Source: Lytechinus variegatus (taxonomy: Eukaryota; Echinodermata; Echinoidea; Temnopleuroida; Toxopneustidae). From it: 64,000 bases of DNA. Shown here piece by piece: positions 1 to 10,959 of this stretch. The translations under genes were made by a program, and so were the position numbers. Position 1 is the stretch's first letter, and every line of letters begins with the position of its first letter. The notes under the pieces were generated by a model. The model saw nothing but the letters and a program-made list of their open reading frames with translations, was not told the origin of the DNA and searched no databases. Location of the stretch: NCBI RefSeq assembly GCF_018143015.1, contig NC_054746.1:44734701-44798700 (forward strand), written 5' to 3'.

Positions 1-1173
1 ATATTGAATAAAAAACAAAAATGTTAGCCTTCATATATGAATTTGATAGCCTGTCAAATGAACATACCGATGCATAACTCCAACTTTTCAAATCAATTCA
101 AGGTACATTAAAAAAAATTGGTCATGTATACAAAGTACAATCACTTTATAGAATACTCATATATTTCAAACATTAAAAAACAGCAACATTTATAAGTACT
201 GAGGTAAGAATATGTAGTTAAGGCAATTTTCCTTAGGCGATTAAAAGTTGAAACTCAACAAAGATAATTCAATGAGAAATTCACACTGATTCATCTAAAA
301 CATTTTCAAATAATTATTGAAAAGAGAATACATTTGAGGGCTTGAGGCAATTTCATTGTTCACCTAAACCATGACTATTTCAAAGTATTTAATATGGCCT
401 GAAGATGTGTTATTACAGTAAAAAATGTTTGTCAACATCTGCATATTCCAACTTCAGCTATTAAAGGGGAATCCAGCCTTGGCCATAAAAAGTTGTGTTG
501 GGAAGGCGAAAAATAAATTAAATAGAATGGCGAAAGTTTGAAAGAAATCGGACAAGCAATAAGAAAGTTATAGCTGCTTTAAAATTGAGATCACTAATAG
601 AATGTAGATTTCAAATTGGCAACTGGGTAAGTAAATTATGACAAGGGGCAAGGACAACTTTCCCATAGGCCATGTACTTTATCATCAGGGATTTGTGGTT
701 TTCTCCTAAGTACCCATTCCCCTGGGGCAGTAATCTAAATATAATCCAGGCAGTATATTGTTTTATGTCCTCATGAACGAAAAATACAATTTAAAATAAA
801 ACTTTTTGGAAAAATGACATTTTAGCCATAATATGTATTGGAGTACATGGAAGAGTAGTCCTTGCCTTACATCACTATGACATCCCATATGCGGCCAATT
901 TGAAGTCTCTATGGGTATAGTGATTACCAATATTTACAACATTTAAAAATTCATAACTTTTTTGTTGTTTGTCCAATATTGATCAAACTTTCACCTATCG
1001 ACTTGTCTGATTTTTCTTTTTCTTATAAAAGCAAGTTTTTATTTGGGTTGGATTCCCCTTTAAAATACATTATAAAATATTGAGACAAATGTGCTGCTTG
1101 CCATAATCCAATCATTCATAAATTAGTGCTTGACTATATGACATCACTATGAAACACCCCATTATTTACTTAC
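1..1173. other. Intron or 3' flank of the RS/K-rich gene
   Basis: No exon could be recognised here apart from the transposon at 465-1059. The minus-strand gene must continue past its exon at 1174-1263, which ends in a GTAAGT donor. Its final exon(s) therefore probably lie before position 1. The sequence is AT-rich and has no convincing open frame bounded by splice signals. Confidence 0.4.
465..1059. mobile_element. TTAA-target foldback MITE, copy 1
   Basis: The element starts AGGGGAATCCA and ends in the inverted form TGGATTCCCCT. It is bracketed by TTAA at 461-464 and 1060-1063. Inside, both halves carry a related block (ATCGGACAAGCAATAAGAAA on one side, an inverted relative on the other), so the 595-bp element is a long imperfect palindrome. 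A TTAA target is typical of piggyBac or Kolobok elements; which one applies here is not shown. No transposase is encoded. Confidence 0.75.
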
Positions 1174-4100
1174 TGCTTTATCCTGGCTTGTCTTTCTGAC
1201 TTTCATTTTAATCTTCTGACCTGACACTACGCTTCTAGCAACATCTTTCTCATCATTCATGTACTGCAGTCATTACCGTCACCATGGTCAGTCAGTTCAC
1301 ACGTAGGCAGGTATAACATGAAGAGACCAATGTATATCACTCCAACACAGAGATAGAGAGGGGAAGCAACAGAATAAAAGAGAGTGCAGGGGAAGGGAAA
1401 GCTATTAAGTATATTGTGGGTTAGTGATAGGAAAGAAATAAAGGTAGTAGAGGAAAAACAGATGGAAAAGGATGAAAGGGAAAAACAAAAATAAAAGTGC
1501 ATAAGAAAAAAATTGTTAGAAGATCATTTTAATCTTACAATGAATAACACATGTATTACAATGGATAAAGGTAGCAAACACAAAAGACATCAAGAATTGA
1601 AATGAGAATATATGCATAAAGCCTGCATTTGCAATTCAATATCACTGGAAGTCTTTTTACACTTTCTTTCTTACTGGTAAGATTTATCAATGCAATATTT
1701 GGATAATTAATCGTCCACATTGGATTGTATTAATAAATCACTTCAATTTATAAATTGCCTTCTTCATTTATATTAATGCTATCAATTATCAAGTGTAAAT
1801 AACTAATTAAAGCCCTTTTAAAAAGTGTATTTTTAGTATTAAGTATGTTTTTTAATGATTTCGCATTACCGTATGTATTGGTAATATGTGTGACCACTCC
1901 ACATTTTCATGACAAAGGAAATTGAATTAAAATCAAATTGAATTGAAGTAAGATCAAGCCAGTTGCTTTTACTATTACTCCCCATATGTATTTATGGCCC
2001 AATAATGATACTACTACTTACTACCACTATTAATAATATCACATCTGTTGATTATTGATAATACAAAAATCTGTTTGATTTGAAGGTAAATTTAACTGAG
2101 ACAAGGTAAATACCACTTTGGCATCAAATCTGGGGCGGTATTCTGAAAACGTTCTTATCTTAATTTTGTTCTTATCTACGTCACGTTCTCAAATTGGTAT
2201 TCTGAAAACGTTCTTATCTTTTTCTTATCTTTTGTTCTTATCTTTGTTCTTATCTTGCTTTCCATCCAATGCTGAGCGCGTAAATTTATAATTCGCGCAT
2301 ATGATACAAAAGCGCGCTAAAAGATAAGAACAAAATGAAGATAAGTGGTATTCTCAAAACGTTCTTATCTTTTTTCTTTCTTATCTCTTTACGATATTTA
2401 TGATAATATTTAAGATAGCTAGAGGGTTATCACATCTCACGATGTCCGCGTTCTTTCTTGCTAAAAATCGATGGCCACTGGTAGTAACAAGTATTCCTCC
2501 CACCCTTACTTTCATCCCCCCTTTATTTTGCCTGTCTCTTTTTTTCGATCCCTTTTTTTCTTTCTTTCTTTCTTTCTTCCTTTCTTTCTTTCATTCTTTC
2601 TTTCTTTATTTCATTTATTTATTTTCGCTTTTCCTTACTTTCTTTCTGTTTGTCTTTTTTCCTTTCTTTCATTCTTCATTTTGTTTTATTCTTTTGAATC
2701 TTTTAACTTCTTCCTTATTTTTCTTTTGCGTTATTTTATCTATTCTTTCTCTTTCTTTTCTTTTTTATTGAATATATTTCCGTTAAAACAAATAACAATA
2801 CATGCATATAAAATGATACATGTGAATTGATAAATGAAAAACGGGAGGATGGGCCTACACAGCAGCATCAATCTCATGATTGGGAGGGGTCCTTCCTTTT
2901 TTATTTTCCCTTTACGATTTTTTTTTCCTTTTTCTTTATTAAGTTTTTATTTTCTTTCCCCTTTTTTCTCTTTCTTTCTGTTTTTCTTTTCCTTTCATCC
3001 TTCACTTTATGTATTTTTTAAAATCTTTTTATTTCTTCATTCTTTTTCTATCTTTCATTCATTCTTTCCTCTTTATATTTGTTTTTTTATTTATTCATTT
3101 TATTTGTTCCTTTTTTCTTTCTTTCCTCCTTCCCTTAATTTTCAATTTTTTCCCCTCATTATTTTTTTTCTGTTTTCTTTCTCTTATAATTTCTTTCATT
3201 TTATTTTTGGGGTTCTTTTTTTTTCTTTTTTTGCGCTCGTTCATTTGCTCTTTCTTTCATTCTTTTTATTTCTGCTTTATGACACTAAATGTGTGCCTTC
3301 TTTCTGACTACTTTCTTCTTTATTCTAATTTATTTTTTTTGCTCATTCTCATTTCGTTCGTTCTTTATTTACTCTTTCTTCTATTAATTTCTAAAAATCT
3401 TTTTCTTTATTCTTTCCATTAATCTTTCTTCGTTTCTTTTCATTCATTCTTCATGCCTTTTTATTTTCCCCTTCTGTTTCTTTCCTTCTTTGAATTTACC
3501 TTTCTTTTTATCTTTATTTAGTTTTCAATTTTGCTTTAATTTTTCTTTCATCTTTTATCTTCTCTCTCTTATCTCTTTCTTCATTTCTTTATTTCATTTT
3601 CCCCTTTTCTCTCTTCCTTCACTTTTTACAAATTCTTGTTCCTTCTTTTTTTACTTTCTTTCATTCGTTTTTTCTAACTTTCTTTGTTCTTTATTCCTTC
3701 ATTTTATTCTTTTTAATCTTCTTAATTTGTCCTTTTTCGTTTTTTCCTTTAAGTTTCTTTCCATTTCCTTCTTTATTTTTCCTTCAATTTTTTATTCCTC
3801 TTTTTATCATTGATTATCATTCTATTTATTCCTCCTTTTTCTTTCTTGTATTCTTTCCTTTTTTATTTCTTTTTCTTTTTTTATTTTCTTTTAAGTTCTT
3901 TTTGCTTGCTTCCTTTCGTTTACATTTTCTTTCTTTCATTGTTTTTTGCTTTGATCCTTTTATTTTTTAAATTTCTGCTACCTACTTACTTTCTTTCTTC
4001 CTGTTTTATTCTTATTCGTAACTGCTTTCTTTACCTTTTTTCTTTACTTTCTTTCTTTATTTTGTGCACGTGTATTCGTCTCGAAATAATAATCAGTCAT

Positions 4101-6351
4101 TGCGTATAAAATGCCTATTTTGCGCAATGCGCCAGAAACAGTTTACGCGCAGCGCCCATGATATTCTCCTCACAAATAAGCAACGCTTCTATTGGTTAAA
4201 CTGCCAATATAAAGCGCATTTTGATTGGTAATATCTTAAAAATGGGCGTGTTGAAGATAAGAAGGAGGCAGTCCTTACAGAGATAAGAACGCGTTAAGAA
4301 GATTTTCAGAATACCGATTTGCAATGATTTTAGCGTCTTCTTATCTCATTGAGATAAGAACAAAGATAAGAACAAAGATAAGAACAAAGATAAGAACATT
4401 TTCAGAATACCACCCCTGGTCTGTAAAATTGTTTTAATCAAGGTGTTTTTTCAACTCAAGCAGACTTTACTGAAGAACAAAGCAGAAAGTAACAGTGTAC
4501 TCACATGGGATAATCTAACAGGACCGCTTCCACTGGAAGATTTCCTTTTCTTTTTCTTGTTCTTCTGTTTATGTTTCTGTGAAAGAAAATATGTGCAATA
4601 TAAAATGAATGAAAACATTTCTTATAAATCTCTTTCAACCCTGGTTGTTTGACAAGCACCTGAAGGGTAATATACTGTTCATGAAGGCATACATTAACAA
4701 TGCTTCAATTTTTAAAATGTTAAGAATCTACCCAGTAGCTTGTCAATCAATAATACATTTAGTCTATTAAACCACCTGGTGATTAATAAAGCCATCTGTC
4801 AGTTACATAGACTTCACATGACACATTCTTTTACTAAATGCAGGCCTAATACCTTGGTCACATTTGCTCTACGGTGGCCGTACAGCAAGTAGAAAACAGC
4901 AGTTTTATTAATTAATTTTAATTCAAACCACCTATATGTAGTTGGTACAAAAAATGTAAAAACGGCTGTTTTCGACTCGCTGTACGGCCGCCGTAGAGCA
5001 AATGTGACCAAGGTATAAATGAGACAGACCATTTTCTCCCAATTTAACATGGTGGGAATAAAATTCCTCAAACCCTAACAAATTATGTACATACTTTGTA
5101 TTCAGATGCTTGTCATCAACAAGAATTTCTATGTAAATAGACTTGATTTAAATTTCTCAAACAAGGAACAAGTCACCAATTGTGTGTATTATGTCATTTA
5201 CCACTAAGAGATTTATGAAAAAAATACCCAGATACAAGCAACACTGATCCAGGGGTGTGAGTGGTCACAAATAAAAAGATCTGAAAAAAGCTGAGGAGTG
5301 GTGAAAAAGTCTGAAATAGAATGAGCTCCCATTCTTTTTGTACAGAGGAAAGCCCCCCCAAAAAGCTGAAAATTCAAACTAAAAAAACTCTGAAATCAGA
5401 TAAAAATCTGAACTCTCACACCCCTGCACTGACCTTATCTTTTCTGCTCTCTTTCTGCTTCTTTCTCTTCCTTCGTCGTTCTTAAAGAAAAAAAAAGACC
5501 GACATCATTGTCTTGAACTCTACAAATATATTATGTGTTTTCAGTGAACGCATAGTTGTTACTGTCTTATTGAGAATATACATAAAGTAAGTTTGCCTAG
5601 TATCAAAGTAAATCTCTAAAAGACTAAGATAATTTAAATCTGTGTCACTGGATCAAAATGTGAATTGGAAAAGGTAAACAAAGGTAAATTAATTTTTCAA
5701 TCAAATGTTACTGTAAATCATTGGCAAAACATGTATAAAATTGATTGTCATGAAATCAGTGATTCAGTGTTGTTATATTATGATGAGGTTATTTTGGCTA
5801 TATTTTCCAGACAACATATATGCTGTTCTATGCATTTTAAAACCCTTTTCAATATGTTGTAAATGTTAATTTTATACAAAAATACCATTGCGCTAGAAAA
5901 TGTGTCAATACAAAGCTATGGATACTTCAGGGGTGGGGGGAGGATTTTGCATTATCCAATAGACCCATGCACATCCAAACAAAAGTTCTAAATATTTACC
6001 AAGGCTTGAATCACTTGAGGAACTGTCTGAATCACTGCTCCCTAAATCTGATGAGCTACTACTGCTGCTATCTGATGATGAGTACTTCCTTTTCTTGGTC
6101 TTTTTCTTTCGCCGTCGTTTAGCTGAATCATCCCTTTCTCGTGATGATGACGAAGAGGATGAGGACCCACTAGAACTGCTTGATCTATGTCGCTTTCTTC
6201 TCTTTTCCTTGATTTTTCTCCTTTCTCTTGATTTTCTCTTCTCTGCTTCTCTGTCTCTCCTTTGATCTCTAGAGAGTGAGTTCTCTCTTGAAGAGTCACT
6301 ACTGGTCATTTCGGAAGACGAAGAAGAGTACCTTTTCCCTTTGTGACCCAT
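1174..6351 (-). CDS. RS/K-rich nuclear protein, 3' end outside window
   Basis: Four minus-strand exons join in frame: 6000-6351 (ATG at 6351), 5434-5480, 4505-4576 and 1174-1263, giving 187 residues with no stop. Exon 1 follows an acceptor near 6375, so a 5' UTR exon lies upstream. Residues 1-117 are Ser/Arg/Lys/Asp-rich (runs such as SSSSGSSSSSSSS and RRRKKKTKKRKYSSS). Exons 2 and 3 add Lys/Arg blocks, then GPVRLSH. Exon 4 reads YMNDEKDVARSVVSGQ followed by KIKMKVRKTSQDKA, which looks like a conserved C-terminal motif. Composition suggests a nuclear, splicing-associated RS-type protein (inference). I could not name the family. ARL6IP4, NKAP-like and FAM133 proteins were considered, and none matched from memory. 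The introns carry three transposons. Confidence 0.7.
2133..4415. mobile_element. DNA transposon with repeated GGTATTCTGA termini (element A)
   Basis: The left end is GGGCGGTATTCTGAAAAC and the right end is its inverted relative, with the 3-bp duplication CTG at 2130-2132 and 4416-4418. The terminal motif GGTATTCTGA recurs inside the left end near 2197 and 2348 and, inverted, near 4305. Many TTCTTATCTT or AAGATAAGAA decamers surround these copies. The 2.28-kb body is mostly pyrimidine-rich filler and encodes no transposase. A 3-bp duplication would suit PIF/Harbinger relatives, but that assignment is tentative. Confidence 0.7.
2533..4070. repeat. Degenerate CTTT-type polypyrimidine tract inside element A
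   Basis: About 1.5 kb of almost unbroken C/T on the plus strand (CTTT, CTTTT and CCTTT units with A interruptions). It produces long Phe/Ser/Leu-rich open frames in several phases, which are composition artefacts and not proteins. A short non-repetitive island lies near 2800-2890. Confidence 0.8.
4852..5013. mobile_element. 162-bp TA-target MITE
   Basis: Near-perfect terminal inverted repeats: the left end begins CCTTGGTCACATTTGCTCTA and the right end is its inverse, continuing for about 35 bp with one mismatch. TA flanks both ends (4850-4851 and 5014-5015). The size and the TA target fit a Tc1/mariner-type MITE. It sits in an intron of the RS/K-rich gene. Confidence 0.85.
5250..5426. mobile_element. 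hAT-type MITE at a splice donor, copy 1
   Basis: The termini are CAGGGGTGTGAG and CTCACACCCCTG. The flanking 8-bp sites are CACTGATC (5242-5249) and CACTGACC (5427-5434), a duplication with one mismatch as expected for hAT elements. A second copy with the same body lies at 39150-39319. The right-hand duplication overlaps the last base and splice donor of the exon at 5434-5480 of the minus-strand gene. Confidence 0.75.
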
Positions 6352-6805
6352 TATTGCTTCAAATTAGGCTTCACTGTTATAAGAAAAGGATAATGATGGA
6401 AAACAATGATTGAACTATCGCACTTGGCATTACATCCACACACAAAAAAAAACAATTAAGAATTTTTTTATTCATCTTGGCCTGAATCGAACAGGGTGGT
6501 CCACCTATGCCAGCCGGAGGCCATCAGTCACCAGTGCAATTTCTTCCCAACAAGTGAACCACTAAAATAAAAAACATAAGAAATGCAGTCACTAAAGACT
6601 ATGAATATCAACCACTTTTCAGGCCTTTCTGTTTTATCTAGATCTTTAACTTTCACATGATACTACATTTCTAAATCATAAATTAACCAAGTAGAGTCAT
6701 GAAAATACTAGTAATGGAGTAAAATTTTCTTGCTTAAATTCATTAACACAAAACCTAATAGTCCCAGTGGGTGCATCTATTTTGTTCTACTTGCATTGTT
6801 TGAAC

Positions 6806-7105
6806 TTAACTTGCTCCACTACAGAATTGCCACGATATCGATTGACTAATATTGGGTAATTCTGCAATGGAGTAAATAATTAATGTAGCAGGATAGAAAT
6901 TTGAGATTTGTTTATGTTTTGGTAAAAAGTTTGTTTGCCTGTTCTTGCTATTCACATTCAATGATAGTTTACTTTTAGTCGTCAGTTTCTGGATCAGGTT
7001 GACAATCCGAGAGTGAACTTCTGTTGAAGAACTTGAGGATAGATCAAAATACTTAGACCATTTATGAATGAGCAGAGGATTGGGATGTTTATTTGGGCTG
7101 TGATC
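6806..7105 (-). CDS. Weak candidate exon, unrecognised
   Basis: A minus-strand open frame follows a plausible acceptor (CGTGTTTTCAG, ending near 7106). It begins DHSPNKHPNPLLIHKWSKYF and contains LSSSSSTEVHSRIVNLIQKL, which looks more protein-like than the surrounding low-complexity frames. It runs to a stop without a clear donor. It could be an upstream exon of the RS/K-rich gene, part of an old gene fragment, or chance. Confidence 0.15.
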   Translation of the reverse strand, partial: DHSPNKHPNPLLIHKWSKYFDLSSSSSTEVHSRIVNLIQKLTTKSKLSLNVNSKNRQTNFLPKHKQISNFYPATLIIYSIAELPNISQSISWQFCSGAS

Positions 7106-7466
7106 TGAAAACACGAACGTAATAGAATCACATATTCAATAATTATTTTATTTTTTAATTTCTTATATTTTTTTTTGCCTGTTGGTGATAAAAATCGATT
7201 TATCTCGTGTGCCTCGTAAAAAGGCTAAATCGATCCTCCATTGCTTCCTGTACGAACAACTTTTTTAATGCACACCGGCTAATTTTTCTTCTGTTTTTGC
7301 CTAGTTTGGGGGCATTATTTCAAAGTTTTGCATAACGGCTATATTACGGCTAAATTTATGAGTATGTTAGATCTCCATTGTTACATTTTTGTCTAATTTT
7401 ATTCAATTGTATGTGATTTCTGATGCTCACTTGGTTTCATCTGGTTAGTCAGGGTGAGCCACCACA

Positions 7467-7498
7467 CAGCCCAAACACAGTGCACTGTGTTCGGGCTG
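7467..7498. repeat. Short palindrome
   Basis: Arms CAGCCCAAACACAGTG and CACTGTGTTCGGGCTG abut with no spacer and differ at one position. It has no transposon-like flanks. Function unknown. Confidence 0.6.
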
Positions 7499-7944
7499 CC
7501 GCAGTAAGGGGTAAGCGAGCATTTTTTATGTTTGTTCCCCAACGGTTTGGATAGGTGGAGCGGAGAGTAGCGGTAGTGAAGTGTAGTGGGGCCTATTTGA
7601 ACTAGACCAAAAGCTTTGGTCTCTGTTATGTTGGTTGTTCCACTGAACTAAGTTTGGCTCCACTCATCAAATACAGAGACCCAAGTTCTAGCTCAAGCTG
7701 TACAGGGACTCAATGGCCATGTATATGTATTAAGTTTGGATAAAACGGAAATGAAGTTGTGTGACAGCCGACGCAAGTCACTGTTTTTTCCCCCTTTTAA
7801 GTTTATTTCTCCCCGTTTTGGTGCATTTCAGGCCAAACCGGAATGTTTATTTTGGTACAGTTCTTTTATATATTTTAATGAAATAAAGACAAAAATCGAT
7901 GAGCCCCATCGGGGGGATTTTGCATTGTTAACCCCCTATTAAAT

Positions 7945-8260
7945 GGTGGCTGCACGATAGCGAGCCATCTGTCTACGAGGAGCAATAAAAAAATTAAAAT
8001 GTTAAAAAACTCCTCGAAACAAACGGCTGCCAGCTGTCTAATCCAAACCCTCGCCTAAGGTACACGATCGCAGGCCGCTCTGTCTGTGTAAGAGGGGAAA
8101 TTAAAAAAATTAAAAATGTTAAAATACCAGCTGTCTAATCCAAACCCTTGCCTGAGGTACATGATCGCGAGCCGTCTGTGTATGAGGGAAAATTTTAAAA
8201 AATTTAAATGTTAAAACACTCCTCGAAACATAAGGCTGCCAGTGCCATCTGTCTAATGTT
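7945..8260. repeat. Three diverged tandem units of about 100 bp
   Basis: Each unit carries GCGAGCC or GCAGGCC, then CTGTCT, an AATTAAAA-type AT block with ATGTTAAAA, then CAGCTGTCTAATCCAAACCC and GCCT(A/G)AGGTAC. Units 1 and 3 also share ACTCCTCGAAAC. No coding potential was seen. Confidence 0.6.
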
Positions 8261-8424
8261 AAGCTGCACTGGGCTTAAATTTGTTCCGGCTAACCAAGGA
8301 TTACTGACAAAGTTCCTAGAAGACTCATTCTCTCTTCCTCTCTCTTACTACTAGTCTTCTTAGGTGAACCCTCCGCTCCACCGTTCACTACACTAGTGAA
8401 ATTAAGCTAAACTCACGATGAATT

Positions 8425-8640
8425 GAATTGGTTTTATTGAATTGAATTGAAGGTTTTATTATCATTTCATCGCAGCCATTGGCTGAATTGAGAAAGATTT
8501 ACAAAGTAAAAACATATATAAACATAAACAGTGAAATATTTGATGTAAATCATAACCGCAACAACATTGAAAATAAACATTTTTTTTGTAAGAAATGTCC
8601 AATAACCAATTAATATTCCAGTAAAATTTTGAGACATGAT
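8425..8640 (-). mobile_element. Possible LINE 3' tail
   Basis: Read on the minus strand, the block ends GATAATAAAACCTTCAATTC followed by repeated AATTC units, like the 3' end of a non-LTR retrotransposon with a short tandem tail. No reverse transcriptase frame lies upstream, so it would be a strongly 5'-truncated copy or just a simple repeat. Confidence 0.25.
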
Positions 8641-8659
8641 ATTGATAAACCGGCTCGGT

Positions 8660-8925
8660 GTAAAAATGGCAGAAGTAAAAATGGCAAAGATAAAAATGGC
8701 AGAGGTAAAAATGGCAAAGGTAAAAATGGCAGAGGTAAAAATGGCAAAGGTAAAAATGGCAGAGGTAAAAATGGCAAAGGTAAAAATGGCAGAGGTAAAA
8801 ATGGCAGAGGTAAAAATGGCAGAGGTAAAAATGGCAGAGGTAAAAATGGCAGAGGTAAAAATGGCAGAGGTAAAAATGGCAAAGGTAAAAATGGCAGAGG
8901 TAAAAATGGCAGAGGTAAAAAGGAT
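8660..8925. repeat. 15-bp minisatellite, plus orientation
   Basis: About 18 units of GGTAAAAATGGCAGA, with GCAAA alternating with GCAGA in the last positions of the first half. Because 15 is a multiple of 3, all frames stay open (for example a GKGKNGRGKN repeat). This is a by-product of the array and not evidence for a protein. Confidence 0.95.
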
Positions 8926-9047
8926 AACACTTGAGTTGGTATTTTTTTCCTGGACTTACATACACGACCTTCTCATGTCAAATCGCTCTTCTAATATTCA
9001 AATTTGAAGAACACTTTGGATCCCAAATATTGTACTTAATCCATTAC

Positions 9048-9518
9048 AGGGGAAATTCACACTGACATAAAGTTTATTAAAATGATATTGGTGAGGGTTT
9101 TAGGGAATCCATCAATGATTTAAAAAGCTACTAAATTATAGATGTTAATGGGGACGTCATCTGCGAGCAGTTTTCCCCATATATGGTGTAATAAAAAATA
9201 TCAATGAAATGTCATTTTCTAAACAAAAAAAATGAAAATGGTTTTAATTGTACCTTAAGTATATTAACATACAAATAATTTGCATCCGCTCCTGAAAGAT
9301 TTTTTTAGCAACCATGAACCACTGATTAAGAAATTGAAAAGTAGACATTTTGGTGCATAAAATACGGGGTAGTTACTGGTATATGACGTCACAGATCAAA
9401 AACTCAAGCTTCTAATAGCCTAACTTTCTTAATCTTTGATGGGTTTTCTGCAAACCTTCACCAAAATATTTTTTCTGCTATTTTTACAGTAAACCATTTG
9501 TCAGGGTGAATTTCCCCT
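9048..9518. mobile_element. TTAA-target foldback MITE, copy 2
   Basis: It starts AGGGGAAATTCACACTGA and ends TCAGGGTGAATTTCCCCT, bracketed by TTAC (9044-9047) and TTAA (9519-9522). It lies inside the array-ended transposon, so it inserted later or travelled with it. The same right end occurs inside the X repeats (16386 and 29450). Confidence 0.7.
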
Positions 9519-10184
9519 TTAAAACAGGTCGATAGAATGGTACCTAAGAAATACCTAGAAATTTAAATCCCTGATTCGCTACACATTTCAAAATTCATGC
9601 GGTACCCGTTACCATAGAAACTAGTTAAGGAACCTGACATCCACTTGGACTAGCTGCAATGAGGTATTACTCTGAAAAATGAGCACTAGTTGTTATTATT
9701 ACATAATTTACATTAAACTAAAATACGTATCACATCAATATTTATTCGGATCGGTTATGATGTTGAAATATGTAAAATTACTTTTATTACAGAACGTTTT
9801 GTTATTTTTCTGTTATCAAAGTTATGCAAGTGGTTCAAAGAAATCTCGAACTCGTCTATTTCAGTATGTTAATGATAGCGCACATTGGTGTTTACATTTC
9901 AATTCGTTTGGTATGTGTGATTAAGTGCTGTTCCACTATACGAACTGGCCAAGATAAATCCTTTCACTCACTATGGAAATTATTTTGGCATGAAAATGTT
10001 TAATAATATCAACGATATAAAGTATAGACCTAAAGTGATGAAAAAAAAATCAAAAAAAAAATCTCATCAGTTCATAATACTTATTTTGTCGATAGGAGTC
10101 CATTCAAGGTCAATAATTATGACTGATATTAACTGGAAAGGCTCTATTTTTGTCCTTGCTGATCTAGCATGTCATGATCTTTAC

Positions 10185-10484
10185 CTCTGTCATTTTTGCC
10201 TCTGCCATTATTACCTCTGCCATTTTTACCTTTGCCATTTTTACCTCTGCCATTTTTACCTCTGCCATTTTTACCTTTGCCATTTTTACCTCTGCCATTT
10301 TTACCTCTGCCATTTTTACCTCTGCCATTTTTACCTTTGCCATTTTTACTTCTGCCATTTTTACCTCTGCCATTTTTACCTCTGCCATTTTTACCTTTGC
10401 CATTTTTACCTCTGCCATTATTACCTCTGCCATTTTTACCTCTGCCATTTTTACCTTTGCCATTTTTACCTCTGCCATTTTTAC
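10185..10484. repeat. 15-bp minisatellite, minus orientation
   Basis: About 20 units of the inverse of the array at 8660-8925 (CTGCCATTTTTACCT or TTGCCATTTTTACCT). The two arrays could pair to form a very long hairpin across the element. The open frames across it are array by-products. Confidence 0.95.
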
Positions 10485-10500
10485 CCGGCACCGATAAACC

Positions 10501-10845
10501 AATGCGTATGAACTTAGGCCTACATATAGTTTTACTTGAAGTTGAAGTGTTTTAAATTGCAAAAATTTAAGTATCGTGTAGAAAGTTATGGAAAAATTGC
10601 AAAAATAAAGGTTTCATGGAGTGCATAATTGAGTAGCCTAGTATTCTCGAAAAATTCACGATAAAGGTTAAGCCAAGGTCCCTCCTCGATTGTAAATTGC
10701 CCCTCTCTGCTGCTCTGGACTCAGTCTGGGGTCATTTAATTCAAACTGAAACAACTTCAATAAGTCATTCCACACACGATGCGCTAATCTCTTTACTAAG
10801 CTAAGTTAGCGTGGACGTCTCCCAACGACATTTTGCTGACCCAAC
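10501..10845. other. Spacer, nothing recognised
   Basis: Unique-looking sequence between the array-ended transposon and the hAT-like element. I see no coding, RNA or repeat signal in it. Confidence 0.4.
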
Positions 10846-10959
10846 CAGGGTGACCAGATTTTACAAAATGAAATACGGGACAATCGACAAACAAAGATCA
10901 ACAAAGACGTCTTCACAGTGTTAGACTTGTGAAAAAAATATGTAAAGATTTGGAAGGGA

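Larger units (their letters stand above)
6375..8424. other. 5' flank of the RS/K-rich gene
   Basis: Presumed promoter side of the minus-strand gene. It holds a weak exon candidate (6806-7105), a short palindrome (7467-7498) and three tandem units (about 7945-8260). No other gene was recognised. An open frame at 7736-7942 has no supporting splice or family signal. Confidence 0.35.
8652..10492. mobile_element. Transposon with 15-bp minisatellite arrays at both ends
   Basis: An exact 8-bp duplication, GATAAACC, flanks the unit at 8644-8651 and 10493-10500. The ends are GGCTCGGTGTAAAAATGGC on the left and, inverted, GGTGCCGGGTAAAAATGGC on the right, matching at 15 of 19 positions. Each end runs straight into a tandem array of GGTAAAAATGGCAGA units, the two arrays in opposite orientation. 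The centre (8935-10170) has no recognisable transposase and contains a nested TTAA element at 9048-9518. An 8-bp duplication is seen in hAT, Merlin and some other superfamilies, but the GG ends are not the usual hAT ends, so I leave it unassigned. Confidence 0.75.

Noticed and set aside
2400-4109. Long Phe/Ser/Leu-rich open frames
   Set aside because: They are translations of a C/T-rich tract in several phases at once, inside a transposon. Hydrophobicity is a composition effect.
7467-7498. Transcription terminator hairpin
   Set aside because: The genome is eukaryotic, so a rho-independent terminator does not apply. No gene ends here.
8462-9007. Open frames with LPLPF, GKGKNGRG or CHFYL repeats
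   Set aside because: A 15-bp array stays open in every frame on both strands. No flanking coding or splice evidence.
9990-10562. Same repeat-type open frames in the second array
   Set aside because: Mirror image of the first array, with the same explanation.
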